A DNA stretch of 64,000 bases from contig NZ_LQPW01000176.1 in assembly GCF_002116635.1 (NCBI RefSeq), forward strand, positions 101,766 through 165,765. Direction: 5' to 3'. Numbering within the stretch: the first letter of the stretch is position 1; every line of letters begins with the position of its first letter. Source of the stretch: Mycobacterium szulgai. GTDB lineage: Bacteria > Actinomycetota > Actinomycetes > Mycobacteriales > Mycobacteriaceae. The notes beneath the pieces are model-generated. The model made no database searches and was not told the DNA's origin. It saw nothing but the letters and a program-made list of their open reading frames with translations. A program made the position numbers and the translations under genes. Of the stretch, positions 25,447 to 33,221 are shown piece after piece.

Positions 25447-26397
25447 ATGGCGCGCACTGACGACGACTCTTGGGACATCACTCAGAGCGTGGGGGCCACC
25501 GCGCTCGGTGTGGCCGCAGCACGTGCCGCTGAGACCGAGAGCGAGAACCCGCTTATCAGCGATCCGTTCGCGCGAGTGTTCGTGGACGCCGCCGGCGCTG
25601 GGATGTGGAGTATCTACGCAGACCCGAAGCTGCTCGCCCAGGCGGGCGAACTCGATCCGGAGATAAAAGCACGGGCACAGCTGCTGATCGACTTCATGGC
25701 CACACGCACGGCATTCTTCGACGAGTACTTCCTCAACGCGGCCGACACGGGTGTGCGTCAGGTGGTGATCCTGGCTTCCGGCCTGGACTCGCGCGCGTGG
25801 CGATTGCCGTGGCCCGACGGCACGGTCGTCTACGAGCTGGACCAACCTAAGGTGCTCGAATTCAAGAACGCGACATTGCGCCGGCACGGTGCGAAACCGA
25901 CGTCGCAATTGGTGAACATTCCGATAGACCTCCGGCAGGACTGGCCAAAGGCGTTGCAGGAAGCCGGGTTTGACGCGTCTGCGCCCACCGCATGGTCGGC
26001 CGAGGGGTTGGTGCGGTACCTGCCGGCGCAGGCGCAGGACCTGTTGTTCGAGCGGGTTCATGCGCTCAGCGCAACCGGCAGCTGGCTGGCTTCCAATGTG
26101 CCGGCCGACGGCTTCATCGACCCCGAGCTAGTGCAACGCCAGCGGGAAGAGATGCAGCGGATGCGCGCGGTGACCGCACAGCTGGTGGAAACCGAAATGC
26201 CGGCCGTCGAAGACCTTTGGTACGCCGAGGAGCGCACCGCCCTTCCGGACTGGCTTGACGAGCGCGGCTGGGAGGCCTCGGCCGCGACCTTCGCGGAGTT
26301 GATGGCCCGTTATGAGCGCGCCATACCGACCGGCACTGAGGATTCAATGCCGCCAACGCTTTTCGTATCCGCCCGCCGCCAGGTTGACGTACGGTAA
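25447..26397 (+). CDS. SAM-dependent methyltransferase, TIGR00027 family (Rv3767c-like)
   Basis: This 316-residue member of the large mycobacterial methyltransferase family has DSWDITQSVGATALGVAAARA at the start, NPLISDPFARVFVDAAG, the SAM site VVILASGLDSRAWRL, the acidic strand VVYELDQPKVLEFK, and WSAEGLVRYLP. The ATG has a GGGAGGA ribosome site 6 bp upstream. The substrate is unknown. The position corresponds to Rv3767c. Confidence 0.9.
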   Translation: MARTDDDSWDITQSVGATALGVAAARAAETESENPLISDPFARVFVDAAGAGMWSIYADPKLLAQAGELDPEIKARAQLLIDFMATRTAFFDEYFLNAADTGVRQVVILASGLDSRAWRLPWPDGTVVYELDQPKVLEFKNATLRRHGAKPTSQLVNIPIDLRQDWPKALQEAGFDASAPTAWSAEGLVRYLPAQAQDLLFERVHALSATGSWLASNVPADGFIDPELVQRQREEMQRMRAVTAQLVETEMPAVEDLWYAEERTALPDWLDERGWEASAATFAELMARYERAIPTGTEDSMPPTLFVSARRQVDVR

Positions 26398-26445
26398 CGC
26401 TGGCGTCAATTCAACGGTCTCTTCAAATCTGAACAGGGGGCAACG

Positions 26446-28401
26446 GTGTCGTATCTGGTGGCGGCTCCGGAGCTGCTTGCTGTGGCAGCAGCGGATCTGG
26501 CTGGTGTGGGTTCGGCACTGCGTTCGGCCAATTTGCTGGCCGCGACACCCACCACAGCGCTGTTGGCGGCTGGGGCAGACGATGTGTCGGAGGCCGTCGT
26601 CTCGCTGTTTGCCGGCCACGCACAGGACTACCAAGCACTCAGCACCCGCGTTGCGGCGTTTCACGAGCAATTCGTGCAGGCGCTCTCGGGTGCAGGCAAT
26701 CTGTATGCCAGTGCGGAAGCGGCTAGCGTGTCGCCGCTGCAGGACCTGCTCGGCGTGGTCAACGCCCCGACGCAGCTTTTGCTGGGACGCCCGCTGATCG
26801 GTAACGGCGCAAACGGTACGGCGCAGAATCCGAACGGCGGCGCCGGCGGCCTCTTGTACGGCAATGGCGGCGACGGCTTTTCGCAGACCACCGCCAACGT
26901 CGTCGGCGGAGCGGGTGGCGCGGCAGGGCTGATCGGTAACGGTGGGGCCGGTGGCGCGGGTGGCGCGAACGCCGCCGGCGGTGCCGGCGGACACGGGGGC
27001 TGGTGGTACGGCAACGGCGGTGCCGGTGGCACCGGCGGGGCCGGCATCACGGGGCCGATCGGGACTACGGGCTCAAACGGCGGAGCCGGCGGCGCCGGCG
27101 GCGCGGCCGGATTGTGGGGCTCCGGCGGTACCGGCGGAGCCGGCGGGTCGGGCGGTGCGTCCGGCGGAACCGGATTTACCCCCAAGTTCGAGCCCGTAAT
27201 CGGGATAAACGGAGGTAGTGGCGGTGACGGCGGCAGCGGCGGCGCCGGTGGCTTGCTGTACGGCAATGCCGGTGCCGGCGGCCACGGCGGGACCGGCGGC
27301 GATGGAAACTGGGCTGGAATCGGGTTCGGCGGCGGCACCGGCGGTGCCGGTGGCGCCGGTGGCGCCGCGGGATTATTCGGTAGCGGTGGTTCCGGTGGGG
27401 CAGGCGGGGCCGGCGGCGCCACCGGAGGGTTCAGCGCCGGAGATGGCGGGATAGGAGGCGCCGGCGGACGCGGCGGCTGGCTGGTGGGCGACGGCGGCGC
27501 CGGCGGCCACGGCGGTGCCGGTGCCGCCGGAGGCTACGTCAACAACTCCGCGACCCCCGGAGGCTTCCATGGTGGCGCCGGTGGCGCCGGCGGTGCTGGT
27601 GGCGCCGCAGGTCTAATCGGTAAGGGCGGGGCGGGTGCCGCCGGCGGGGCAGGTGGCCTCGCCGGCTTCACGGACAGCGATCCTGACCCCGCCGTCGAAT
27701 CTTTTGTCGGCATCGCCGGCGCGGGCGGCGATGGCGGCGGCGGCGGTCACGGCGGATGGCTCTACGGCGCTGCGGGACTCGGCGGCGCCGGCGGCGCGGG
27801 CGGCGACGGCAGACTCGTCACCAGCAGCGGCAACGTGTATTACGGCCTTTTAGCGGGCGCGGGGGGCGCGGGCGGCGCGGGCGGTAGCGCTGGGTTCTTT
27901 GGGAGCGGCGCGGCCGGCGGGGCCGGCGGCGACGGTGGTTTGAGCGGTGATGGGCTCGGCGGCAATGCGGGCGCAGGTGGTCGCGGCGGCAATGGCGGAT
28001 CGCTCATCGGCGACGGCGGGACCGGTGGCCACGGTGGTGTCGGTGGTCGCGCCGTTGCCGACCTCGATGACCACTTCGGCAGCGGCGCTAACGGCGGCGC
28101 CGGTGGCGCCGGCGGCGCCAGCGGGTGGCTCTATGGCAACGGCGGCGCCGGTGGCGCCGGAGGTGCCGGCGGCTCCTCCTTCACCGAAGGCGGCGGCGGC
28201 GCCGCCGGCGCATCCGGCGGCGCCGGAGGCAATGGCGGGGCCGGCGGGGCATCTCGGTTGATCGGCAACGGCGGTGCCGGCGGTGCCGGGGCGCTCGGCG
28301 GAGCGGCCGCGCCGGGGCCGGGCAGCATCGGGCCAAATGGGCAAAACGGCACCGGCGGCGCCGGCGGGGTGTTGTTCGGTAATTCCGGAGCGACGGGATA
28401 G
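26446..28401 (+). CDS. PE-PGRS family protein
   Basis: This 651-residue protein starts at a GTG with an AGGGGG ribosome site 7 bp upstream. The PE domain (MSYLVAAPELLAVAAADLAG to about residue 105) is followed by LLLGRPLIGNGANGT and a Gly/Ala-rich PGRS region. Recurring units contain GGLLYGN, GGWLVGDGG and GAAGLFGSGG, interrupted by short non-repeat inserts such as FTPKFEPVIGIN and SDPDPAVESF. It ends with VLFGNSGATG, a common PE-PGRS terminus. It follows the methyltransferase and converges on the GH25-like gene. Confidence 0.93.
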   Translation: MSYLVAAPELLAVAAADLAGVGSALRSANLLAATPTTALLAAGADDVSEAVVSLFAGHAQDYQALSTRVAAFHEQFVQALSGAGNLYASAEAASVSPLQDLLGVVNAPTQLLLGRPLIGNGANGTAQNPNGGAGGLLYGNGGDGFSQTTANVVGGAGGAAGLIGNGGAGGAGGANAAGGAGGHGGWWYGNGGAGGTGGAGITGPIGTTGSNGGAGGAGGAAGLWGSGGTGGAGGSGGASGGTGFTPKFEPVIGINGGSGGDGGSGGAGGLLYGNAGAGGHGGTGGDGNWAGIGFGGGTGGAGGAGGAAGLFGSGGSGGAGGAGGATGGFSAGDGGIGGAGGRGGWLVGDGGAGGHGGAGAAGGYVNNSATPGGFHGGAGGAGGAGGAAGLIGKGGAGAAGGAGGLAGFTDSDPDPAVESFVGIAGAGGDGGGGGHGGWLYGAAGLGGAGGAGGDGRLVTSSGNVYYGLLAGAGGAGGAGGSAGFFGSGAAGGAGGDGGLSGDGLGGNAGAGGRGGNGGSLIGDGGTGGHGGVGGRAVADLDDHFGSGANGGAGGAGGASGWLYGNGGAGGAGGAGGSSFTEGGGGAAGASGGAGGNGGAGGASRLIGNGGAGGAGALGGAAAPGPGSIGPNGQNGTGGAGGVLFGNSGATG

Positions 28402-28421
28402 TCAACCCGCGCTGACGTATT

Positions 28422-29258
28422 TCAGCTCGACGTCCCGAGGTTCTCCACGTCGTCTTTGATCGCGGCTATGGCGTCGACGGGCGTGAGGTTGCGTCCCTGG
28501 CTGTCCTTGCCGAGTTGGGGCCAGCCGGTGCCGTCGGGCCCGCGCAACTGGTCCCAGATTTCGCGGACCTTGGTCAGCAATTCGGTTTGTTCCTCGTCAG
28601 TGAGCGCCATCAGCGGTCCTCCGTTAGTTGTGATGCCGCATGCGGCGGCAAATTGTTGCGCGGTGAGTCCGTCGGCGGAATTCATGTCGCACCGGCCGAA
28701 CGGTGGGGCGCCCTGCGGGAGATTCGGGCTGTAACCCTGGCCGTCGGTGTATTGGTGTGCGACTTGGCCGGGGAGGTTTGGATTGTTCCCGTAACCCGCC
28801 GCGATGACGCGCAGGCCCGGCGGGCGCACCCGCCACATATTGAAGAAGTCATAAGCGTTGGCATAACCGATGATTCGTGCGGCGGAGCCGGCGTAATCGG
28901 CCAGATTCCAATACACCTGATTGATCCAGCTGGATCCGTCGCCCGGAGGATTGCCGCCGGATTCGACGTCGAGCATCAGTGCGACTCGCGGATGTAAGCC
29001 GCCTTCGGAGTCGATCATCGAACGCACGGTATCGGCGTTGGCCAACCAATTCGGGCGGACGTAGGTGTAAACGATTCCGAATGTCAAACGTCCGCTATCC
29101 AATGCCGAGCGCATCCAGGCGTAGTTGCGGGCAAAGTTGTGGTCACGATACGTGCCGTCGCAAACCCGAATAGAAAGCACCTGATAGGGATATGAGTTAT
29201 CCACGGGCACTTGATATTCGGACACGTCTGCGAACAATGTGTCAACCACGGTGCTCAA
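28422..29258 (-). CDS. GH25-like lysin/glycoside hydrolase-like protein
   Basis: This protein of about 278 residues resembles the GH25 lysozyme domain of mycobacteriophage endolysins. It has TLFADVSEYQ at the start (the DVS..Q type), LMLDVESGG in the middle, and the terminal barrel motif QVAHQYTDGQGY followed by FGRCDMNSADGL. A separate C-terminal tail of about 60 residues (LTDEEQTELLTKVREIWDQLRGPDG) is phage-like. There is no signal peptide. The start is uncertain. A TTG at 29258 gives MSTVVDTLF and follows a GAAGGGGGA sequence, a GTG at 29249 is possible, and an ATG at 29288 would place that ribosome site inside the gene. It probably corresponds to Rv3766. It may be a domesticated phage gene. 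Confidence 0.75.
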   Translation of the reverse strand: MSTVVDTLFADVSEYQVPVDNSYPYQVLSIRVCDGTYRDHNFARNYAWMRSALDSGRLTFGIVYTYVRPNWLANADTVRSMIDSEGGLHPRVALMLDVESGGNPPGDGSSWINQVYWNLADYAGSAARIIGYANAYDFFNMWRVRPPGLRVIAAGYGNNPNLPGQVAHQYTDGQGYSPNLPQGAPPFGRCDMNSADGLTAQQFAAACGITTNGGPLMALTDEEQTELLTKVREIWDQLRGPDGTGWPQLGKDSQGRNLTPVDAIAAIKDDVENLGTSS

Positions 29259-29323
29259 TCCCCCTTCACCGCAATGCTTATCGCCCATGCTACATAGCGC
29301 GGACAGTCGGTAATGTTGCCGCT

Positions 29324-29749
29324 GTGCCGAATCGAAAGGCAGACCGGCCCGCCCGTGTCGCCGACGTGCATCAGATCGCCGAGTCGATGCCGCACGTCAA
29401 GCGCCTTGAGGGGCCGAAGGGCAACTCTATCTACCAGGTGGGCGGGAAGTCGTTCGTGTTCTTTCGCACCCCCCAGCCCGACGCCGCCGATCCGGTGACC
29501 GGCGAACGCTACACCGACGTGATCATGCTGTGGGTGGAGTCGGAAAGCGACAAGCTGGCCTTGACCCAAGACCCCGCGTTGCCGTTTTTCACCACCGCCC
29601 ACTTCGACGGCCACCCGTCGGTGCTGGTGCAGGCGCGCCGGCTGGCCGAGATCACCGTGACGGAATTGACCGAGCTCGTGCAAGACGCGTGGCTGTCGCG
29701 AGCATCGAAGCGGCGGGCCGACGTGTGGCTGGCCGGCCAACAGTCCTAG
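29324..29749 (+). CDS. MmcQ/YjbR family DNA-binding-like protein
   Basis: This 141-residue protein has the YjbR fold pattern: ADVHQIAESMPHVKRLEG at the start, the strands SIYQVGGKSFVFFR and DVIMLWVES, then FFTTAHFDGHPSVLVQARRLA and a final helix ELVQDAWLSRASKRRAD. The GTG at 29324 (VPNRKADRPARV) is preferred because a further upstream start would overlap the divergent lysin-like gene. The role is unknown. The family fold resembles double-wing DNA-binding proteins, but DNA binding is not shown for most members. Confidence 0.8.
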   Translation: MPNRKADRPARVADVHQIAESMPHVKRLEGPKGNSIYQVGGKSFVFFRTPQPDAADPVTGERYTDVIMLWVESESDKLALTQDPALPFFTTAHFDGHPSVLVQARRLAEITVTELTELVQDAWLSRASKRRADVWLAGQQS

Positions 29750-29877
29750 ACAGGGACAAAACGCATTCAAAACGGTGTTCCCGTACCGGTGCGGGGTACC
29801 ACTGGAAAATGTTTAGACATAGGTACAACGGGTATCTACGCAGCTACGGGAATTAGTCGGACACAACGGAGGTCACG

Positions 29878-30114
29878 ATGCGCGGTAGCGGAATTCTCGG
29901 AGCCATTGTGCTGATCTGGCTGCTCATCGGAGTGTTCGCGGCATGGCAGCGTGGTTACTTCAAAGGTGAGCAAACAAGTTGCGCCTCAGCAGGAACCGTT
30001 GCTGTGACGGTGATTGCCGGCCCCCTTAACTACATGGGCGTCAACCCGAAAGTAAAGGACTGCCGTTTGCCGCAACCAAGCGCAATGCAAATTGACGTTA
30101 TCCCGTCTATGTGA
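29878..30114 (+). CDS. Small single-span membrane or secreted protein
   Basis: This 78-residue protein has an N-terminal hydrophobic segment (ILGAIVLIWLLIGVFAAW, residues about 6-23) followed by a polar C-terminal part with two cysteines (TSCASAG and KDCRLPQ). A disulfide outside the membrane is therefore possible. The start has GGAGG at the right spacing. No family is recognised. It is followed 11 bp later by another tiny membrane protein and then by tcrXY. Confidence 0.7.
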   Translation: MRGSGILGAIVLIWLLIGVFAAWQRGYFKGEQTSCASAGTVAVTVIAGPLNYMGVNPKVKDCRLPQPSAMQIDVIPSM

Positions 30115-30125
30115 AGGAAGTCGCC

Positions 30126-30281
30126 ATGATTGTCGTCGGTGCCATCTTATTGATCCTCGGATTTGTGTTCGGCATACATTTGTTGAGCGTTCTCGGTGTC
30201 ATATTGCTTGTCATCGGCGCCGTGATGTGGGCCATGGGGTCCATGGGCCGCCCGGTCGCGGGCCGGCGGTACTGGTACTAG
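30126..30281 (+). CDS. Tiny two-span membrane protein, DUF6131-like
   Basis: This is a 51-residue, almost entirely hydrophobic protein. It begins MIVVGAILLILGFVFGIH, then LLSVLGVILLVIGAVMWAMG, and ends in a basic tail GRPVAGRRYWY. This is the pattern of short actinobacterial hairpin membrane proteins (DUF6131 as I remember it). A purine-rich GGAAG sequence precedes the ATG. The function is unknown. Confidence 0.7.
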   Translation: MIVVGAILLILGFVFGIHLLSVLGVILLVIGAVMWAMGSMGRPVAGRRYWY

Positions 30282-30390
30282 CCATCGGCACCCTCACAGC
30301 CCGGACATAGCTAAGGCATAGCGTCGGCCTAGACGGTCGCGGATACTGGAACACGTGACGGCCCCTCGAACCTCGGTTGAGCGGGTCGTC

Positions 30391-31095
30391 ATGTGTCGTG
30401 CGGACGGCCAACCGGTCACCGTTCTGGTTGTCGACGACGAACCCGTTCTGGCCGAGATGGTGTCGATGGCATTGCGCTACGAGGGCTGGAACATCGCCAC
30501 GGCCAGTGACGGGTCCTCGGCCATTGCAGCGGCCCGCGCCCAGCGTCCCGATGTCGTGGTTCTCGACGTGATGCTGCCCGACATGAGCGGCCTCGACGTA
30601 CTGCACAAGTTGCGCAAGGAAAACCCCGGCCTGCCGGTGCTGCTGCTGACGGCAAAAGATGCCGTCGAAGATCGCATCGCCGGCCTGACCGCGGGCGGCG
30701 ACGACTATGTCACCAAGCCGTTCAGCATCGAAGAAGTAGTCCTGCGGCTGCGCGCACTGCTGCGGCGCACCGGCGTCACGACGGTGGACAGCGGAGCACA
30801 GCTGGTCGTCGGCGATTTGGTGCTGGACGAAGACAGTCATGAAGTCACCCGTGCCGGCGAGCCGATCTCGTTGACCTCCACCGAGTTTGAGCTGCTCAGG
30901 TTCATGATGCGCAACGCCAAACGAGTGCTGAGCAAGGCGCAAATCCTGGACCGCGTGTGGAGTTACGACTTCGGCGGCCGGTCCAACATCGTCGAGCTCT
31001 ATATCTCTTACCTGCGCAAGAAGATCGACAACGGTCGAGAACCCATGATTCACACGCTGCGCGGCGCAGGTTATGTCCTCAAGCCGGCCCGCTAA
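30391..31095 (+). CDS. tcrX: Response regulator TcrX (Rv3765c)
   Basis: This 234-residue OmpR/PhoB-type regulator has a receiver domain with acidic pocket VVDDEP at residues 13-18, phospho-acceptor Asp59 in VVVLDVMLPD, and conserved Lys in DDYVTKPFS. The C-terminal winged helix has LTSTEFELLRFMM and RSNIVELYISYLRKKID. The ATG at 30391 gives the same length as M. tuberculosis TcrX. A GTG at 30355 is in frame 36 bp upstream. The 3' end overlaps tcrY by 23 bp. Confidence 0.93.
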   Translation: MCRADGQPVTVLVVDDEPVLAEMVSMALRYEGWNIATASDGSSAIAAARAQRPDVVVLDVMLPDMSGLDVLHKLRKENPGLPVLLLTAKDAVEDRIAGLTAGGDDYVTKPFSIEEVVLRLRALLRRTGVTTVDSGAQLVVGDLVLDEDSHEVTRAGEPISLTSTEFELLRFMMRNAKRVLSKAQILDRVWSYDFGGRSNIVELYISYLRKKIDNGREPMIHTLRGAGYVLKPAR

Positions 31096-32551
31096 GGCGC
31101 CGCGAGTCTGGTCGCTTCGGCTCAGGCTTCTGGTCGGGCAGGTCGTCGTCCTCGCCATGGTGTGTGTGGGCATCATCTCGGCAACCGAACTCTCCCTGCA
31201 TCACCACCTGATGGCTCAGCTCGACAGCCAACTGGGCGGCACCTCCTACCGCTCTTCGTTGATGTATCCCGAGCGCCACCGCGACACGCACGGTTTCGTA
31301 AGACTTGGTCCGGGCCCGAAATTTCTCGACGCCCCGGGGCAGCCGGCCGGCATGGTCGCCGCGGTGGTGAACAACGGCAAGACAGTCGACGCCGGTTACC
31401 TGACCAGCAGTGGCGCCCGGGCCGCGCTGACCCCGACCGCGCAGACCCAGCTGCAGCAGATTGCTGGCAGCCGCTCGCCAGTGACACTCGACCTGGATGG
31501 CCTGGGCCGCTATCGCGTGGTGGCGGCGCCGAGCCGAAACGGCGGCGACGTCATCGTCACCGGTCTGTCCATGGCAAACGTCGACGCCACCATGTTCCGG
31601 GTGCTGATCATCTTCGCGATCGTCACATTGATCGCACTGGTGGCTGCGACCACCGCCGGCATCGTGATCATCCGCCACGCGCTGGCGCCACTGCGCCGCG
31701 TCGCGCAAACCGCCGGCGAGGTTGTCGATTTGCCGTTGGACCGCGGCGAGGTTCAGCTGCCGGTCCGGGTGGCCGAAGCCGATGCCAATCCCAGCACCGA
31801 GGTCGGTCAGCTCGGATCGGCGCTGAACCGGATGCTCGACCACATCGCGGCCGCGTTGTCGACGCGGCAGGCCAGCGAGACCCGGGTACGCCAATTCGTT
31901 GCCGACGCCAGTCACGAACTGCGCACTCCGCTGGCCGCCATCCGCGGCTACACCGAACTCACGCAGCGCATGGGGGACGATCCCGAAGCGGTGGCGCACG
32001 CCATGAGCCGGGTGGCGTCCGAGACGGAGCGGATAACGCGCCTCGTCGAGGACTTGCTGTTGCTGGCCCGCCTGGACTCGGGCCGTCCGCTGGAACGCGA
32101 ACCGGTGGACCTGACTCGCCTGGCGGTCGACGCCGTCAGCGACGCGCATGTCGCCGGACCCGATCACCAATGGGAACTGGACCTACCCCCCGAACCGGTA
32201 ATGGTTCCCGGCGATGCCGCGCGGCTGCATCAGGTGTTGACCAATCTGTTGGCCAATGCCCGCGTCCACACCGGCGCCGGCACCGTCGTGACGACGCGGT
32301 TGAGTACCGAGCCGACACATACCTTGCTGCAGGTGATCGACAACGGTCCGGGCATTCCGAAAGCACTGCAGTCGGAGGTGTTCGAGCGGTTCGCCCGTGG
32401 TGACACCTCGCGTTCCCGCAAAGGTGGCAGCACCGGCCTGGGCCTGGCCATCGTCTCGGCCGTGGTCAAGGCACACAACGGAACGATCACGGTGAACAGC
32501 TCGCCCGGCTACACCGAGTTCGCGGTGCGGTTGCCACTCAGTGCCGCTTAG
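31073..32551 (+). CDS. tcrY: Sensor histidine kinase TcrY (Rv3764c)
   Basis: This 492-residue membrane kinase has a first transmembrane span at about residues 20-43 (LVGQVVVLAMVCVGIISA), an extracytoplasmic sensor loop, and a second span at about 182-205 (VLIIFAIVTLIALVAATTAGIVII). A HAMP linker and the dimerisation box with phospho-acceptor His281 (DASHELRTPLAAIRGY) follow. The ATPase domain has the N-box LTNLLANARVH, G1 VIDNGPGI and G2 STGLGLAIVSAVV. It starts inside the end of tcrX, its cognate regulator. Confidence 0.94.
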   Translation: MSSSRPAKAPRVWSLRLRLLVGQVVVLAMVCVGIISATELSLHHHLMAQLDSQLGGTSYRSSLMYPERHRDTHGFVRLGPGPKFLDAPGQPAGMVAAVVNNGKTVDAGYLTSSGARAALTPTAQTQLQQIAGSRSPVTLDLDGLGRYRVVAAPSRNGGDVIVTGLSMANVDATMFRVLIIFAIVTLIALVAATTAGIVIIRHALAPLRRVAQTAGEVVDLPLDRGEVQLPVRVAEADANPSTEVGQLGSALNRMLDHIAAALSTRQASETRVRQFVADASHELRTPLAAIRGYTELTQRMGDDPEAVAHAMSRVASETERITRLVEDLLLLARLDSGRPLEREPVDLTRLAVDAVSDAHVAGPDHQWELDLPPEPVMVPGDAARLHQVLTNLLANARVHTGAGTVVTTRLSTEPTHTLLQVIDNGPGIPKALQSEVFERFARGDTSRSRKGGSTGLGLAIVSAVVKAHNGTITVNSSPGYTEFAVRLPLSAA

Positions 32552-32593
32552 CAGAGTGGCAACCGCCCGCAAACCCGGACTAGGACCTGAGAT

Positions 32594-33076
32594 CTAGGAG
32601 CAGGTGACGTCGATTTCGAACGGCTTGTTCACCGGTTGCATCGGGTTGGCCATGTCAACGCCGGTGGCGGTGCCGGTGATCTTGTAGGTGTTGCCGTTCT
32701 TGGTGGCAGAGGCGTTGCCCTGACCGGTCCCGGAGGTGTAACCGAGCGTTACGCCGTTGACGTTGCCCAGCCCGACGGACTTCACCTCGGGCGGGTTGCC
32801 GTCGGTGAGCACGGCGGCGATGCCGGTCGCTGCTCCGCCGATCGCGATGTTGACGTTGCCGGCCGCCGAGGTGCACACGACCGAGCCGGTCACGTTCTGG
32901 TCCTTGCCGTCAATGACTACCTTGGTCGACTTGGCCCCGCCGCCTCCGCCGCTGCTCACCGATGTGCCTGCGCTCGAGGTCCCGCTGCCGCTGGTATTCG
33001 ACTTACTCGAACATCCGGAAAGACCTACGACCAAAATGGCCGCGCCGGCTACCACGACCGTCAGTCCACGCTTCAC
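32594..33076 (-). CDS. lpqH: 19 kDa lipoprotein LpqH (Rv3763)
   Basis: This 160-residue lipoprotein antigen has an N-terminal signal MKRGLTVVVAGAAILVVG leading to the lipobox LSGC with the acylated Cys22. A Ser/Thr/Gly-rich tether (residues 23-50) is a likely glycosylation region. The beta-sheet domain begins KVVIDGKDQNVTGSVVC and ends FEIDVTCS, with the conserved cysteines. It is a TLR2 ligand and surface adhesin in M. tuberculosis. The GTG start at 33076 has a GGAG site about 9 bp upstream. It converges on tcrY, as in M. tuberculosis. Confidence 0.96.
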   Translation of the reverse strand: MKRGLTVVVAGAAILVVGLSGCSSKSNTSGSGTSSAGTSVSSGGGGGAKSTKVVIDGKDQNVTGSVVCTSAAGNVNIAIGGAATGIAAVLTDGNPPEVKSVGLGNVNGVTLGYTSGTGQGNASATKNGNTYKITGTATGVDMANPMQPVNKPFEIDVTCS

Positions 33077-33221
33077 CCTTAGCTCCTTTGCCCTTGTAGT
33101 GGTCCGTCGACATTGAGGACCGCCTGCGCAGTATGCGGGTTAACTGGACGGAAGGTCTAGGTACCAAAGATATTTTTTTTCGGGTTGGTCGCCGCGGCGC
33201 CAGGCTACTAATGGCAATGTA

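Noticed and set aside
28422..30281. Prophage remnant around the GH25-like lysin
   Set aside because: Only the lysin looks phage-like. The neighbours are ordinary chromosomal genes and no integrase, attachment repeat or structural gene is visible.
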